From Anditalea andensis (GTDB taxonomy: Bacteria > Bacteroidota > Bacteroidia > Cytophagales > Cyclobacteriaceae), in NCBI RefSeq assembly GCF_000714815.1, contig NZ_JMIH01000016.1, positions 248,001 through 312,000 of the forward strand: DNA of 64,000 nt. The letters run 5' to 3'. Below are positions 35,632-45,590 of the stretch, piece by piece (positions within the stretch are counted from its first letter, which is position 1; each line of letters begins with the position of its first letter). Made by a program: the position numbers and the translations under genes. Under the pieces are notes generated by a model that saw only the letters and a list, made by a program, of their open reading frames with translations, was not told the DNA's origin and ran no database searches.

Positions 35632-36888
35632 TTATCTTCTAGCTTTTCTATCAGCAGTACCGTCAGGATCATTTGATACAGTTCCGGACCATCTTAAAGT
35701 GCCATTATTTGCTAAAAGAATGCCTGCTACATGAGGCGTAGCCATAGAAGTTCCGCTTATAGCCCTATAGCCACTTCCAATCCATGTTGAATTGATGTTC
35801 ACCCCAGGTGCTGAAATTACGATGGGAGGGTTTCCAAAATTTGAGAAATTTGCAAAAGAACCATTGATATCATAGGCAGAAACAGTATATAATCTGGTGC
35901 CGGTAACCCTTGCTGGAGATACGTTATTGGCGTTTTGAGCCTCATTACCCGCAGCTATAGCACAGTAAACACCTTTAGAAGCCAGGTTTCTTACCGCATT
36001 GTCCGTTGCTACAGATGCCGGTCCACCAAAGCTCATATTGGCCACATCATTGGCCACTGCGACCTGTGCTGTATAATCTATTCCCGCTATGATGACAGAA
36101 TTAGCTGATCCACCAGTAGGTCCAAAGACACGAACTGGAACTACTGTGGCACCAGCTGCCACACCCACTACTCCTATAGAATTATTTATGGCTGCTATGG
36201 TTCCTGCCACATGAGTGCCATGTCCATTTTGGTCTGTAGCAGAACTGTACCCCGAAACAAACGACCTTGCATATTGGGTATTGACATTTAAATCAGGATG
36301 GTTCAACTGTATCCCACTATCGATTACAAATGCCCATCTGTTTATATTAACGGCATTTACAGCTCCGCCTATTTCTGATATACCCCAGGGTGTACTTTGC
36401 CCGGAAGAAGAGGCTTGCAATAAGATGAAATTAACGATAGGATTAAAACCTTTATAGTCAAATAATTCCATCATAAAATCAGGTTCGATAAAATCAACCC
36501 GGTCATCTTGCTGTAATCTACCCAACTCATCCTCATCCAGACGGGCGGAGAAACCAACTATGGCCGATGAATAAACATCTCCTACCTGTTCTGTTTTCAG
36601 GTTATAAGAATGGGTAATTTCAGTTCTTAAAGCAGCCTGAAGCTCTTCATAGCTTTTAATACGGGCAGCTCTGTCTGAGGTTAATCTTTGGCCATAATTC
36701 TGCAAGGTTTTCACCGACTGATCTTTAAGGACAACCACATATTGACCAGGAATAATGTTTTCTGATGATTTTTCTGCATTATCTGTATCAAATGATTTAA
36801 TATCTTCATTTTCACAGGAATAAATAAAAACTGATAATAGCATAATCAGACAAATTGCATTTTTTTGTAGATGTAGTAATTTTTTCAT
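35632..36888 (-). CDS. Subtilisin-like (S8) serine peptidase lipoprotein with I9 propeptide
   Basis: The product is 418 residues from the ATG at 36888. That start puts a lipoprotein signal at the front (hydrophobic run, then VFIYSC, lipid-carrying Cys about 25), so an earlier in-frame start at 36936 is rejected. Residues about 45-140 look like an Inhibitor_I9 propeptide (IPGQYVVVLKD, then AIVGFSARLDEDELGRL). The catalytic domain has Asp in FVIDSGIQLNHPDL (about 190), His in NGHGTHVAG (about 223), Asn in AAGNE (about 315) and Ser in GTSMATPHVAG (about 381). The order is that of proteinase-K-like subtilases. No C-terminal secretion (type IX) domain is visible. It ends in a basic ADRKARR tail. 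Confidence 0.93.
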   Translation of the reverse strand: MKKLLHLQKNAICLIMLLSVFIYSCENEDIKSFDTDNAEKSSENIIPGQYVVVLKDQSVKTLQNYGQRLTSDRAARIKSYEELQAALRTEITHSYNLKTEQVGDVYSSAIVGFSARLDEDELGRLQQDDRVDFIEPDFMMELFDYKGFNPIVNFILLQASSSGQSTPWGISEIGGAVNAVNINRWAFVIDSGIQLNHPDLNVNTQYARSFVSGYSSATDQNGHGTHVAGTIAAINNSIGVVGVAAGATVVPVRVFGPTGGSANSVIIAGIDYTAQVAVANDVANMSFGGPASVATDNAVRNLASKGVYCAIAAGNEAQNANNVSPARVTGTRLYTVSAYDINGSFANFSNFGNPPIVISAPGVNINSTWIGSGYRAISGTSMATPHVAGILLANNGTLRWSGTVSNDPDGTADRKARR

Positions 36889-37175
36889 ATAGATTGATTT
36901 TAGAAATTTAATTTTGTTTATATCCATTATAAACATATATCCTATTTACCAAATAGAATTTAAATATCAGAATTGATTTTATCTATAGAATTCATTAAAT
37001 GATATTAATGAGTATTTAAAACCAATTAAATTATTGTTTATATAACTAAAAATTGAATACATCACATTTACTACGATAAAATAAAAAAGGAAAATTTAAA
37101 TAGGATGCCAGGTTAAGTTTTAATTAAGTAAATTAGCGCCTTTAATCCTAGCTATTAAATTGACATTTCTTTTAT

Positions 37176-37880
37176 ATGCATCTTTTTTACCACAGCCCAA
37201 TTTTAGATAAAAGCTTTTTATTGGAGAAAGAAGAAAATCATCACTTGATCAAAGTGTTACGTAAATCAGCAGGAGATGAAATTCTTTTTACAGACGGAGA
37301 AGGATACTTATATGAATGTAGGATTGAGGAGTTGACCATGAAAAAAACCATCATTAGTGTTTTAGATAAAAAACTTCAGATCAAAAATCCTTTTCATATC
37401 CATCTGGCCATAGCTCCTACCAAAAATGCAGACAGGATGGAATGGATGGTAGAAAAAGCAGTAGAAATCGGAGTAGATAGAATCACGCTGATCAAAACCG
37501 CTCATTCAGAAAGGAATTATTTAAAATCAGAGCGTTTAGAAAAAAAGGCGATTTCCGCTTTGAAACAAAGTCTGAAATACTATAAAACCATCATTGACCA
37601 GGAAAACAATTTTGAATCTCTTGTTTCAGCCCCAAATATAGCCAATACCGAAAAATTCATTGCCTATGTAGATGAAAATCTGCCTCATCATCTTATAGAA
37701 ATGGCCAATAAAAAAAGTAATTATCTTATTTTGATTGGGCCAGAGGGTGATTTTAGTGCTGAAGAAATTACATTAGCCTTATCAAACGGATTTAAACCAT
37801 GTTCCCTTGGACCAAGCAGGTTAAGAACAGAGACAGCTGGCATCGTAGCAGTCCATTCTCTGAACCTAATAAATATATGA
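37176..37880 (+). CDS. rsmE: 16S rRNA (uracil-1498-N3)-methyltransferase
   Basis: This 234-residue SPOUT-class enzyme methylates U1498 in the decoding region of 16S rRNA. The N-terminal PUA-like part (HHLIKVLRKSAGDEILFTDGEGYLYECRI) is followed by the knot domain. Key segments are APTKNADRMEWMVEKAVEIGVDRITLI (about 77-102), ILIGPEGDFSAEEITLA (about 188-204) and SLGPSRLRTETAGIVA (about 213-228), which form the SAM-binding trefoil knot. Length is normal. It is a single gene divergent from the S8 peptidase. Confidence 0.95.
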   Translation: MHLFYHSPILDKSFLLEKEENHHLIKVLRKSAGDEILFTDGEGYLYECRIEELTMKKTIISVLDKKLQIKNPFHIHLAIAPTKNADRMEWMVEKAVEIGVDRITLIKTAHSERNYLKSERLEKKAISALKQSLKYYKTIIDQENNFESLVSAPNIANTEKFIAYVDENLPHHLIEMANKKSNYLILIGPEGDFSAEEITLALSNGFKPCSLGPSRLRTETAGIVAVHSLNLINI

Positions 37881-38086
37881 AATCGGGCATGAAGTATAAT
37901 TCACACACTGCGATCATTATAAAGCATGCGAGGTACCATCTGACCATGGGAAAAAAAATATAAACAGATGGGTCACACCAGTGGAAAACATCAAACAGTG
38001 GGATAATTTTATCCATTCATTGTAAGATTCCAGCCCGACCGCCGGTATGGGACATATTATGACTTTGAAAAACAAATTATAAACAA

Positions 38087-38575
38087 ATGAAAAATACATT
38101 TTTATTTCTACTTTTAGCCGGAAGTACTTTAATCGCCTGTAATAATCAAAGTAAAACCTACCCATCTGGAAGCGATGGATGGCTTACCGGGACAGAGGAA
38201 GAGAAATTTGAAGAAGTAGCTAGCCAATTGGGTGGCTTCAGCCGAACCATGATAGAGGTAGCCTATAGGTATAGTGAGCTGTATTGGGCCGGACAGGATG
38301 AGAATTGGGACTATGCAGACCATCAATTGGAACATCTGGTTGAAGTACTCGAGGATGGATTAAAAAGAAGGCCAGCTAGAGCTGAGAGTGCACAGGACTT
38401 TTTACAGCATACCGTTTCTGAGATGGAGGAATTGATCGTAAAAGAAGAAAAAGTAGCATTTTTAGAAGGCTTCAGATCCCTTACTACTGCGTGCAATGCA
38501 TGTCATGCCAGAGAAGGGGAATCATTTATAGTAATCAGAGAACCTGAATTTAGAACTTCTCCTGTACGTTTTTAA
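38087..38575 (+). CDS. Small lipoprotein with one cytochrome c-type CxxCH motif
   Basis: The 162-residue protein has a lipoprotein signal (MKNTFLFLLLAGSTLIAC, lipid-carrying Cys18) and is otherwise mostly helical and acidic. One haem-binding motif CNACH (Cys136, Cys139, His140) lies near the C-terminus, in LTTACNACHAREGESF. This resembles the short cytochrome-like exported proteins of Bacteroidota, with a helical body ahead of the CxxCH. A distal Met ligand is not obvious: Met55 and Met112 are the only candidates outside the signal peptide. It lies alone between rsmE and a small membrane protein, so the electron partner is unknown. Confidence 0.7.
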   Translation: MKNTFLFLLLAGSTLIACNNQSKTYPSGSDGWLTGTEEEKFEEVASQLGGFSRTMIEVAYRYSELYWAGQDENWDYADHQLEHLVEVLEDGLKRRPARAESAQDFLQHTVSEMEELIVKEEKVAFLEGFRSLTTACNACHAREGESFIVIREPEFRTSPVRF

Positions 38576-38707
38576 ATCTATTTTTAATTTTTCAGGACAT
38601 ATACTGATGAACTTCCGTCTCGTTAATAATACCTTATTTGAAAGGTATAAAAACAAAAACTGATGGGAATTGAAAGTTAACTGGTATTAATCCATAAATT
38701 CTATAAT

Positions 38708-39043
38708 ATGAAAATATCACTATTTTTAAGCATTTGGGCATTCATTCTTTCATTTTCATTGAAAATTTCCCCTAAATTTGAAAACAGCATGATCAATGGG
38801 AATGAAGAGCTCTTTATAAAGATTATATTCCCTGTATTATTGTTCTTAGCAGGTAGCGTTATTTTTAAATATGTGAAACAAGTAACTATTCCTCTTTTAC
38901 TCATTGCGACTTTTACCTGCTTCTTTTTAATAGGACAGGGAAACTATGTTATGGTATATCTAGTGCCCCTTTATCTGCTTATGTATATCGGAGGATATCA
39001 TAGCGCAGGATGGTATGCCAAAAACATATTGACTAAATCCTAG
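38708..39043 (+). CDS. Small integral membrane protein, function unknown
   Basis: The 111-residue protein is almost entirely hydrophobic, with about four membrane segments: residues 3-20, 35-55, 60-77 and 80-98. The C-terminal motif GGYHSAGWYAKNIL follows the last one. I do not recognise the family. It starts 132 nt after the cytochrome-like gene and ends 9 nt before the convergent kdsB. The composition and clean ATG favour a real gene. Confidence 0.55.
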   Translation: MKISLFLSIWAFILSFSLKISPKFENSMINGNEELFIKIIFPVLLFLAGSVIFKYVKQVTIPLLLIATFTCFFLIGQGNYVMVYLVPLYLLMYIGGYHSAGWYAKNILTKS

Positions 39044-39051
39044 CTATACTA

Positions 39052-39783
39052 TTACTCATTTAATTTCTGAAAATAATGGATGGCCTTTTGAAGGTCTTCA
39101 GGTGTATCGATAGCTATAGCTTCATGTTGCGTTTCCACCATTTTTATCCGTATACCATTTTCTAATAGCCTAAGTTGTTCCAGCATCTCAGCTTCTTCCA
39201 AATAGGTCTTATCCATTTGCGTAAAAGTCAATAGAGTTTCTTTTCTATAGGCATATACTCCGATGTGCCTATAAGCTTTTCTAGTAACGGCAGTATTTCG
39301 AAAAAACGGAATTTCGGACCGACTAAAATATAAAGCATAATCATTTTTATCTACTACTACCTTTACAATATTGGAATTAACTGATCCATCCACTGGAGTA
39401 AAACAGGACATAAGGGAGGCCACCTTTACTTCAGGGCTTTTGAATGCAGCTACTAAATCTGCCAACGAACGGGTATCCTGAAAAGGTTCATCCCCCTGTA
39501 CATTTACAAATATGTCTCCTTCCATATTCCTTGCAGCTTCTGCGATACGGTCAGATCCGCTTTCATGTGGAAAATGACTAAAATACACATCCCCTCCTAT
39601 CGCGGTGATCTGGTCTGCTATGTCTCGATGGTCAGTCACCACCATTACTTTATCAAATACCCCTGTGGCCAGTGTACTCAGGTAAGTTCTCACTATTACA
39701 GGTTTACCGCAAAGATCTGACATTAATTTTGCGGGAAAGCGGCTGGCAGCGTACCGCGCAGGAATAAGGGCTATAACTTTCAT
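39052..39783 (-). CDS. kdsB: 3-deoxy-manno-octulosonate cytidylyltransferase
   Basis: The 243-residue enzyme activates Kdo with CTP for lipopolysaccharide inner-core synthesis. The nucleotide-binding start IALIPARYAASRFPAKLM is diagnostic, as are VVTDHRDIADQI, NVQGDEPFQDT (metal-binding Asp region, about 96-106) and YFSRSEIPFFR (about 152-162). The C-terminal IKMVETQHEAIAIDTPEDL is also family-typical. Its presence implies a Kdo-containing outer membrane, in line with the PagL-like gene at 15-16 kb. It is a single gene. Confidence 0.96.
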   Translation of the reverse strand: MKVIALIPARYAASRFPAKLMSDLCGKPVIVRTYLSTLATGVFDKVMVVTDHRDIADQITAIGGDVYFSHFPHESGSDRIAEAARNMEGDIFVNVQGDEPFQDTRSLADLVAAFKSPEVKVASLMSCFTPVDGSVNSNIVKVVVDKNDYALYFSRSEIPFFRNTAVTRKAYRHIGVYAYRKETLLTFTQMDKTYLEEAEMLEQLRLLENGIRIKMVETQHEAIAIDTPEDLQKAIHYFQKLNE

Positions 39784-40002
39784 GGGACAATTTTAGTGAA
39801 TAATTATGGAAAATACCTTTTCAATCTATCTATAACGCCAATATTTATATGGCTATCATACTGCTTAATCCATCATGGAAGGATCAAAACTCCTTCCTAC
39901 ATAGATCTTTTAGCCATTTTATCCCATTTCTCTATATAATAATCAAATGGATTACTATAAAAATTTAATATATTGGATCGTTCAACTATAAATCAATACC
40001 CC

Positions 40003-41868
40003 ATGTTAAATAAATTTTTGATTTTCTTACTGATGATCATCGGCATATGCCATGCGAACATAGCACAAGATAATTATGTCAAAACCCATTATGTCAAACA
40101 GGAGGTTCAGATACCGATGAGAGATGGTGTGAAGCTCCATACCGTTATCTATACCCCTAAAGACAATGGTACAAAGCATCCGGTGATCATGCAAAGAACG
40201 CCCTATAGTGCCGGGCCATATGGAGAAGAAAATTTTAAAACTTTGGTAGGCCCATCTGAAACAATGATGAAAGAGGGGTATATGTTTATCTATCAAGATG
40301 TAAGAGGAAGGTACATGTCCGAGGGTGAGTATGATAATATGCGTCCCATAGTTCCTATACGAACCCATAATTCAAAAGAAATAGATGAAAGCACAGATAC
40401 TTATGATACCATAGAATGGCTAATAAAAAACAACAGTAACCATAATGGAAGATTTGGCCAGTGGGGCATCAGTTATCCTGGTTTTTATTCAGCAGCTTCC
40501 CTTCCTTTTGCACATCCCGCATTAAAGGCGGTGTCACCGCAGGCACCTATAGGTGACTTTTATTTTGATGATTTTCACCATAATGGCGCCTATTTTTTAA
40601 GCTACTGGTTAGCGACCACAGTATTTGGATATCAGACAGAGGGTCCTACAGAGAAACCTTGGTATAAAATGGTGGACCCAGGGACCAGAGACGGGTACCA
40701 GTTTTTTATGAATATGGGTTCGTTAAAAAACGCAGATGAATACTACAAAGAAGACAATTTCTTCTGGACTCAGCTAAAGGAAAATCCAGATTATAATGAA
40801 TTCTGGCAAAAAAGGAGTATAATACCTCATTTAAATGAAGTAAAACCAGCGGTAATGGTAGTAGGTGGCTGGTATGATGCGGAAGACCTGTATGGCCCGC
40901 TGACCATATACAAGACAATAGAAAAGAACAACCCTAATGCTTACAATACATTGGTCATGGGGCCTTGGTCACACGGGGACTGGGCTAGGGAGAGAGGTCA
41001 TCAGACCGTATCCAATATGTATTTCGGGGATTCTATTTCTACCTGGTATCAAAAAAATGTAGAAGCCACATTTTTCCACCATTTCTTAAAAGGTATAGGT
41101 GATGGCAAAACAGGATTACCTGAAGCATACATGTTTAATACAGGTACCAATGAATGGAAAAAGTATGAAAACTGGCCGCCCTTAGAAGCTGAAACTGTTG
41201 AATATTACCTAAAAGGTAAGCAAAAGTTAGGCACTTCTCCAGATGAACACGGAGAGCCGGCTAGTTTTGTGTCTGATCCGGAAAAGCCTGTTCCGTACAG
41301 TCAGGATATTAAGCTGAACTTTACACCGCGTAAATATATGGCCGATGACCAACGCTTTGCTGCCAGAAGACCTGATGTATTGGTTTTTGAGTCTGAGGTG
41401 TTAGAGGAAGACTTAACTGTAGCTGGTGAGATTTTTGCCAAACTACATGTATCCACTTCTGAATCAGATGCAGACTGGGTGGTGAAAGTTATAGATGTTT
41501 TTCCTTCCCAGGTAGCCAATCACCAATATGTCCAGGATGGTATGGAAATGGGAAATTACCACCTAAAAGTAAGGTCTGACGTCATTAGAGGCAGGTATAG
41601 AGAAAGCTTTTCCGACCCTAAACCATTTGTATCTGATGAAATAACACCCGTGAATTTTCAGCTGCAAGATGTACTCCACACTTTCAAAAAGGGCCATAAA
41701 ATTCAGGTTCAGATCCAAAGCACCTGGTTTCCATTAATTGACAGAAATCCACAGAAATGGGTAGATAATATTTTTAAAGCAGAGGATGAAGACTTCGTAA
41801 AGGCCACCCATAAAGTTTACCTTTCAGAGGATAATCCATCTATCATACAGTTGCAGATAATCCCTTAA
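40003..41868 (+). CDS. Exported CocE/NonD-family alpha/beta hydrolase
   Basis: The 621-residue protein starts at the ATG at 40003, giving a signal peptide (MLNKFLIFLLMIIGICHANIAQ). A TTG ten codons earlier is less likely. The X-Pro dipeptidyl-peptidase-like (S15) domain has VQIPMRDGVKLHTVIYTP and QDVRGRYMSEGEYDNMRP. The nucleophile elbow is GQWGISYPGF (Ser about residue 157). MVVGGWYDAEDLYGP and GPWSHGDWAR supply the candidate Asp and His. The C-terminal jelly-roll domain (PX-PP C) starts near LVFESEVLEEDLTVAG. Family members cleave esters, amides or beta-lactam-type bonds; the substrate here is unknown. Confidence 0.9.
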   Translation: MLNKFLIFLLMIIGICHANIAQDNYVKTHYVKQEVQIPMRDGVKLHTVIYTPKDNGTKHPVIMQRTPYSAGPYGEENFKTLVGPSETMMKEGYMFIYQDVRGRYMSEGEYDNMRPIVPIRTHNSKEIDESTDTYDTIEWLIKNNSNHNGRFGQWGISYPGFYSAASLPFAHPALKAVSPQAPIGDFYFDDFHHNGAYFLSYWLATTVFGYQTEGPTEKPWYKMVDPGTRDGYQFFMNMGSLKNADEYYKEDNFFWTQLKENPDYNEFWQKRSIIPHLNEVKPAVMVVGGWYDAEDLYGPLTIYKTIEKNNPNAYNTLVMGPWSHGDWARERGHQTVSNMYFGDSISTWYQKNVEATFFHHFLKGIGDGKTGLPEAYMFNTGTNEWKKYENWPPLEAETVEYYLKGKQKLGTSPDEHGEPASFVSDPEKPVPYSQDIKLNFTPRKYMADDQRFAARRPDVLVFESEVLEEDLTVAGEIFAKLHVSTSESDADWVVKVIDVFPSQVANHQYVQDGMEMGNYHLKVRSDVIRGRYRESFSDPKPFVSDEITPVNFQLQDVLHTFKKGHKIQVQIQSTWFPLIDRNPQKWVDNIFKAEDEDFVKATHKVYLSEDNPSIIQLQIIP

Positions 41869-42051
41869 CAGCCTACACAGATGTGATTTATAATTAGAAC
41901 AGCATGTTATTTAAATTAAGTATAAATTAAAATTACCAAATAAAATTTTACATATATTTAATTATACCAATTCTAAATATCTCTTTTGACTTCCTATTGG
42001 GAACTTATTGCTATATATTTGGTTGAATAATTACACAGAAAATTATAGACT

Positions 42052-42630
42052 ATGTTTGGATCAAATGATAAAAAAATAGAAGAGATGAAAAATAAAGAAA
42101 TAGTAACGCTAAAGCGGTCACTTCTTCATGATACTGAAAAAGAACTTAATAAACAGATAGAAATGGAAGGAAAATCTTCAGCATACTATCTATCCATGGC
42201 TTCCTGGTGTGACATGATGGGTTACCAGCATGCAGCCCAGCACCTTTATACCCATGCTGAAGAAGAAAGACAGCATATGCTGAAAATTTTTCACTATATT
42301 AATGAGGCGGGAGGCCATGCCATACAGCCTGCTATCAGTGAAATTCCACATCATTTCAATTCCCTTAGGGAAGTATTTGAACTGATTTTGGAACATGAAA
42401 TCCAGGTAACCAAATCTATTAATATAATAGTGGATCATTGCTTTTCTGTAAAAGATTTTGCCACCTTCAGCTTTATGCAGTGGTATGTCACAGAGCAGCG
42501 GGAAGAAGAGACCTTGGCCAGAAGGGCCCTGGAGCTATTTGATATTATCGGAGAAGCAGGAGTTGGTCTATGGACCATTGATCAGGAATTAGGCAAGCTC
42601 CATGCAAATGTGAACGGAATATCGAACTGA
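42052..42630 (+). CDS. Non-haem ferritin
   Basis: The 192-residue protein is a ferritin-like four-helix bundle that oxidises and stores iron. Ferroxidase ligands are visible: a Glu in helix A (KQIEMEGKSSAYYLSMA), E-x-x-H in AEEERQHM (about Glu72, His75), and Glu residues in helices C and D (LILEHEIQVTKSI and WYVTEQREEET). A 20-residue N-terminal extension precedes the bundle. It is monocistronic with its own terminator. A TATATTTG at 42014-42021 resembles the -7 element, but the -33 spacing is poor. Confidence 0.93.
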   Translation: MFGSNDKKIEEMKNKEIVTLKRSLLHDTEKELNKQIEMEGKSSAYYLSMASWCDMMGYQHAAQHLYTHAEEERQHMLKIFHYINEAGGHAIQPAISEIPHHFNSLREVFELILEHEIQVTKSINIIVDHCFSVKDFATFSFMQWYVTEQREEETLARRALELFDIIGEAGVGLWTIDQELGKLHANVNGISN

Positions 42631-42652
42631 TAAATTCTATACTAACAAAAAA

Positions 42653-42684
42653 ATCCCCAGGAGAATAATCCTGGGGATTTTTTG
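42653..42684. terminator. Bidirectional terminator between ferritin and ppc
   Basis: ATCCCCAGGA (42653-42662) pairs with TCCTGGGGAT (42669-42678), with A and T runs on the two sides. It sits between convergent genes and can end both. Confidence 0.9.
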
Positions 42685-42708
42685 TTTTATGTATCTAAAA
42701 TTATAAAA

Positions 42709-45258
42709 TCAAGCTGCATTCCTGGCGGCATTGATAATACCAAACATAGACCTCAATATTAATCTTTGCAGGGTAAGTACTTCTTCTTCCGAATGTTGTC
42801 CCATGAGTTGCTGAATAGCATATTGCTGAATAGTGATCAGAGGCAAAACTATTTTCTCCCGGATCTTAATAGAACTTTTGCTGACAGGGTTATCTTCTAA
42901 CAATTCGTCCATGCCACCTATTTTCAAAAGAAAATTGATGGATTTTTGATATTCCTCAAACATATTGTCCCAAAGACTGCCATAAGTTTCATCTTCTGAC
43001 AGGTAGCGGGTAGGGGCATAATTTGATTTGGCCAGGGACTGCATGCTATTGCCCAATAATGTTCTAAAGAACAAAGAGTTTTTGTACAGATTTTTTATTT
43101 GGTCCAGTTTTCCTGCCTGATCCATCTTCATCGCCGCAGAGCCTATGCCATAAAAACCGGGTATGTTTTGCTTCATTTGGGCCCATGCTCCTACAAATGG
43201 TATGGCTCTAAGATCCTCAAAAGACATAGCTTCGTCTTTATTCCTTTTCACGGGTCGAGAACCTATATTAGCCTCACCAAAATACTTCAATGGGGTAACA
43301 TGTTCTAGATAAGATACAAATTGGGGATGTTTTTTAAAGCTTTTATACGCCTCATAACTCAATGATGCCATTTCATCTATTAGCGCTCTCTGTTCAGCAT
43401 TTAAAGTCTTCTCTACTGTAGGGTATAAATGATTCTCCAGACCTGCACTTAACAGCTGTTCCATATTATAAGTACAAGTCATTTCCTTACCATAGTTGGC
43501 ACTGATAGTCTGCCCCTGTATAGTGACTTGGATCTCTTCATTTTCCACATCAGGGCCTAAGGATGCATAGAAATTATGCATATTTCCTCCTCCTCTGGCA
43601 GGCGGTCCTCCCCTTCCATCAAAGAAAATCACAGATATACCAAATTCCCTGGAAAGTTTGGTGAGCTCTTCTTTTGCCCTGAATATACCCCAGTTGGCTT
43701 TAATATATCCTCCGTCTTTAGTACCATCAGAAAAACCTAACATGATGGACTGCTTTTTATCACGAGCCTTTAAATGGTCCATGTAAGTAGGATTATTATA
43801 TATCCTTCTCATGATACCAGGAGCGTTGGCCAAGTCATCTACCGTTTCAAACAGTGGCACAATATCCAATTTCAATACATCTTTATTTTTAAGAGTAAGA
43901 TTAGCCAATTGGAATACCTCCATAAAGTGTAGAACTGACTGGCAATTAGAAATAATATATCTATGGCAACCTGCTACACCGTTATTCTCCTGTATATAAT
44001 TGATGCTTTTAAAGGATTGAATCATCTCAGTATGAAATTCATCTGAATAACTCTCCGGCAACTCAGTGGTAGCAAAAACCGCTTCTAGCTTTTGATCTTC
44101 ATCGAGTTGTTTAAAATTTTCTACAAAAGCTGCCCCTTTCTGCGATTCAAAAATACCTTCCCAAAGATTATCATGTTTACGGCTATCCTGCCTGATATCC
44201 ATAGTGGCAAAGTGGAAGCCAAAGATTTTTACTTTGAGTATAAACTGATCCAGTAATTCCAGAAATAAACCATCATGGTGCTTTATGATTAACTCTCTGG
44301 CTTCATACAGAATTTCAAGTAAAGACTCCTTATTGGTAAATACCTGTTCATTGGTAAATAAAGTCTGGTAAATACCATTTTCTGCCTTCATGATAATGGG
44401 TTCCACCCGTTTAAAGGTAAGTCTTCTTCTCAACTTTCTTATATCCCGATAATAGCATTTCAAAATCCAGCGCTGCAGTTTATCCGCTACTGCCATGGTC
44501 GTTTCATGCGTGACAAAGGGATTTCCATCTCTATCCCCACCTGGCCAAAAGCCGATCTGAAGTAAGGATGTATTTTCCCAAGCATGTATATCGAGATCCA
44601 AGCGCTTAAGAATTCTGTAAAGTATATCAGGGATACTATAATAAAATACATTTTCAAGATACCAGATCAAGCTGGAAGCTTCGTCTATAGGAGTAGGCTT
44701 TTGTTTTTTGATAAAAGCTGTCTTGCCCAGCTGCTGAAGTATCAGATTGATACTTGCTAAATCATTTGTCCTTATCCCCTTTTCCAAATCAGTCATTATG
44801 CCCAGCACATTGCCGGGATAGAACTGTGTAGGATGGGCAGTCAAAGTGATCCTGACAGCAAAAGTTTTCAATTTTTCAATTAGTGCTGCTTTTTTGTTAT
44901 CATTTTCAGCCCTATTGATCAATGCGTTAATGCTACCTTTACTCTTGGTTTCATTGATTTTTTCGAAGGCAGCATCTTCGATAGAGTCAAACAAAACCAC
45001 TTGTCTCTCAATATATTGCACCATTTGAAATAAAAGTTCGTGGTGCTCCTTTACGGAAACTTTGGGCAACATATCTGAAAAGAATTGTTTTAAAATCTGG
45101 GTAGGTGTTTTCTGTTGCTGATAGCCACTTTCACAGGCAGCCTGGAGAATAGGCAACAGCGTACCTGTCCGATAAATATCATCGAATGGCAAATCAAGGA
45201 AAAGACTATTATAAATTGTGTATCTCTTCCCTACTTCGATATCATAATTGTTAGACAT
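42709..45258 (-). CDS. ppc: Phosphoenolpyruvate carboxylase
   Basis: The 849-residue enzyme makes oxaloacetate from PEP and bicarbonate to refill the TCA cycle. The catalytic His segment is LTAHPTQFYPGN (about 138-150), followed by FWPGGDRDGNPFVT and MDIRQDSRKH. MLGFSDGTKDGGYIKANW and FFDGRGGPPARGGG follow near 535-585. In E. coli the matching loop reads FHGRGG, so an Asp stands where the E. coli catalytic His lies; I believe this FFDGRGGPPARGG form is usual in Bacteroidota. The protein ends ARNAA rather than the RNTG of the proteobacterial enzyme. It is a single gene. Confidence 0.95.
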   Translation of the reverse strand: MSNNYDIEVGKRYTIYNSLFLDLPFDDIYRTGTLLPILQAACESGYQQQKTPTQILKQFFSDMLPKVSVKEHHELLFQMVQYIERQVVLFDSIEDAAFEKINETKSKGSINALINRAENDNKKAALIEKLKTFAVRITLTAHPTQFYPGNVLGIMTDLEKGIRTNDLASINLILQQLGKTAFIKKQKPTPIDEASSLIWYLENVFYYSIPDILYRILKRLDLDIHAWENTSLLQIGFWPGGDRDGNPFVTHETTMAVADKLQRWILKCYYRDIRKLRRRLTFKRVEPIIMKAENGIYQTLFTNEQVFTNKESLLEILYEARELIIKHHDGLFLELLDQFILKVKIFGFHFATMDIRQDSRKHDNLWEGIFESQKGAAFVENFKQLDEDQKLEAVFATTELPESYSDEFHTEMIQSFKSINYIQENNGVAGCHRYIISNCQSVLHFMEVFQLANLTLKNKDVLKLDIVPLFETVDDLANAPGIMRRIYNNPTYMDHLKARDKKQSIMLGFSDGTKDGGYIKANWGIFRAKEELTKLSREFGISVIFFDGRGGPPARGGGNMHNFYASLGPDVENEEIQVTIQGQTISANYGKEMTCTYNMEQLLSAGLENHLYPTVEKTLNAEQRALIDEMASLSYEAYKSFKKHPQFVSYLEHVTPLKYFGEANIGSRPVKRNKDEAMSFEDLRAIPFVGAWAQMKQNIPGFYGIGSAAMKMDQAGKLDQIKNLYKNSLFFRTLLGNSMQSLAKSNYAPTRYLSEDETYGSLWDNMFEEYQKSINFLLKIGGMDELLEDNPVSKSSIKIREKIVLPLITIQQYAIQQLMGQHSEEEVLTLQRLILRSMFGIINAARNAA

Positions 45259-45590
45259 AATTAAATAGGATAAATAGGTTTGTGTTTGGTGAATTTATCA
45301 AAAAATGCCCAGAATCATAAACATTTTATGAAAACTCCCCTTAAATAAAATATTAAGGCTTATAGATTATTGTTTATATGATTAATTTCCAGCATATTAT
45401 ATTTTCACATAAAGCATTCCACCTCCCGATCATCAAATCTGCCTATAAGCTTATCAATTTAAATTTGTATTTTGCAGTTTACTTTGTGACTTTGACGCTT
45501 CAGGAAGGGAAATTTTGACGGTTATCTCCCATCAATGATAATAGGAAACTGTAATCATATTACCCTTCTTTACATATTAAAAATCGCTTT
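45259..45590. other. Intergenic region between divergent ppc and mrpA; no clear element
   Basis: This AT-rich gap must hold promoters for both directions. TTTG and TACTTTG occur around 45464-45486 but their spacing is wrong for the Bacteroidota consensus. I see no hairpin, repeat or coding frame worth reporting. Confidence 0.3.

Noticed and set aside
45464-45486. TTTG and TACTTTG as an mrp promoter
   Set aside because: The 12-base spacing does not fit the roughly 19-base Bacteroidota consensus and the -7 element lacks one base.
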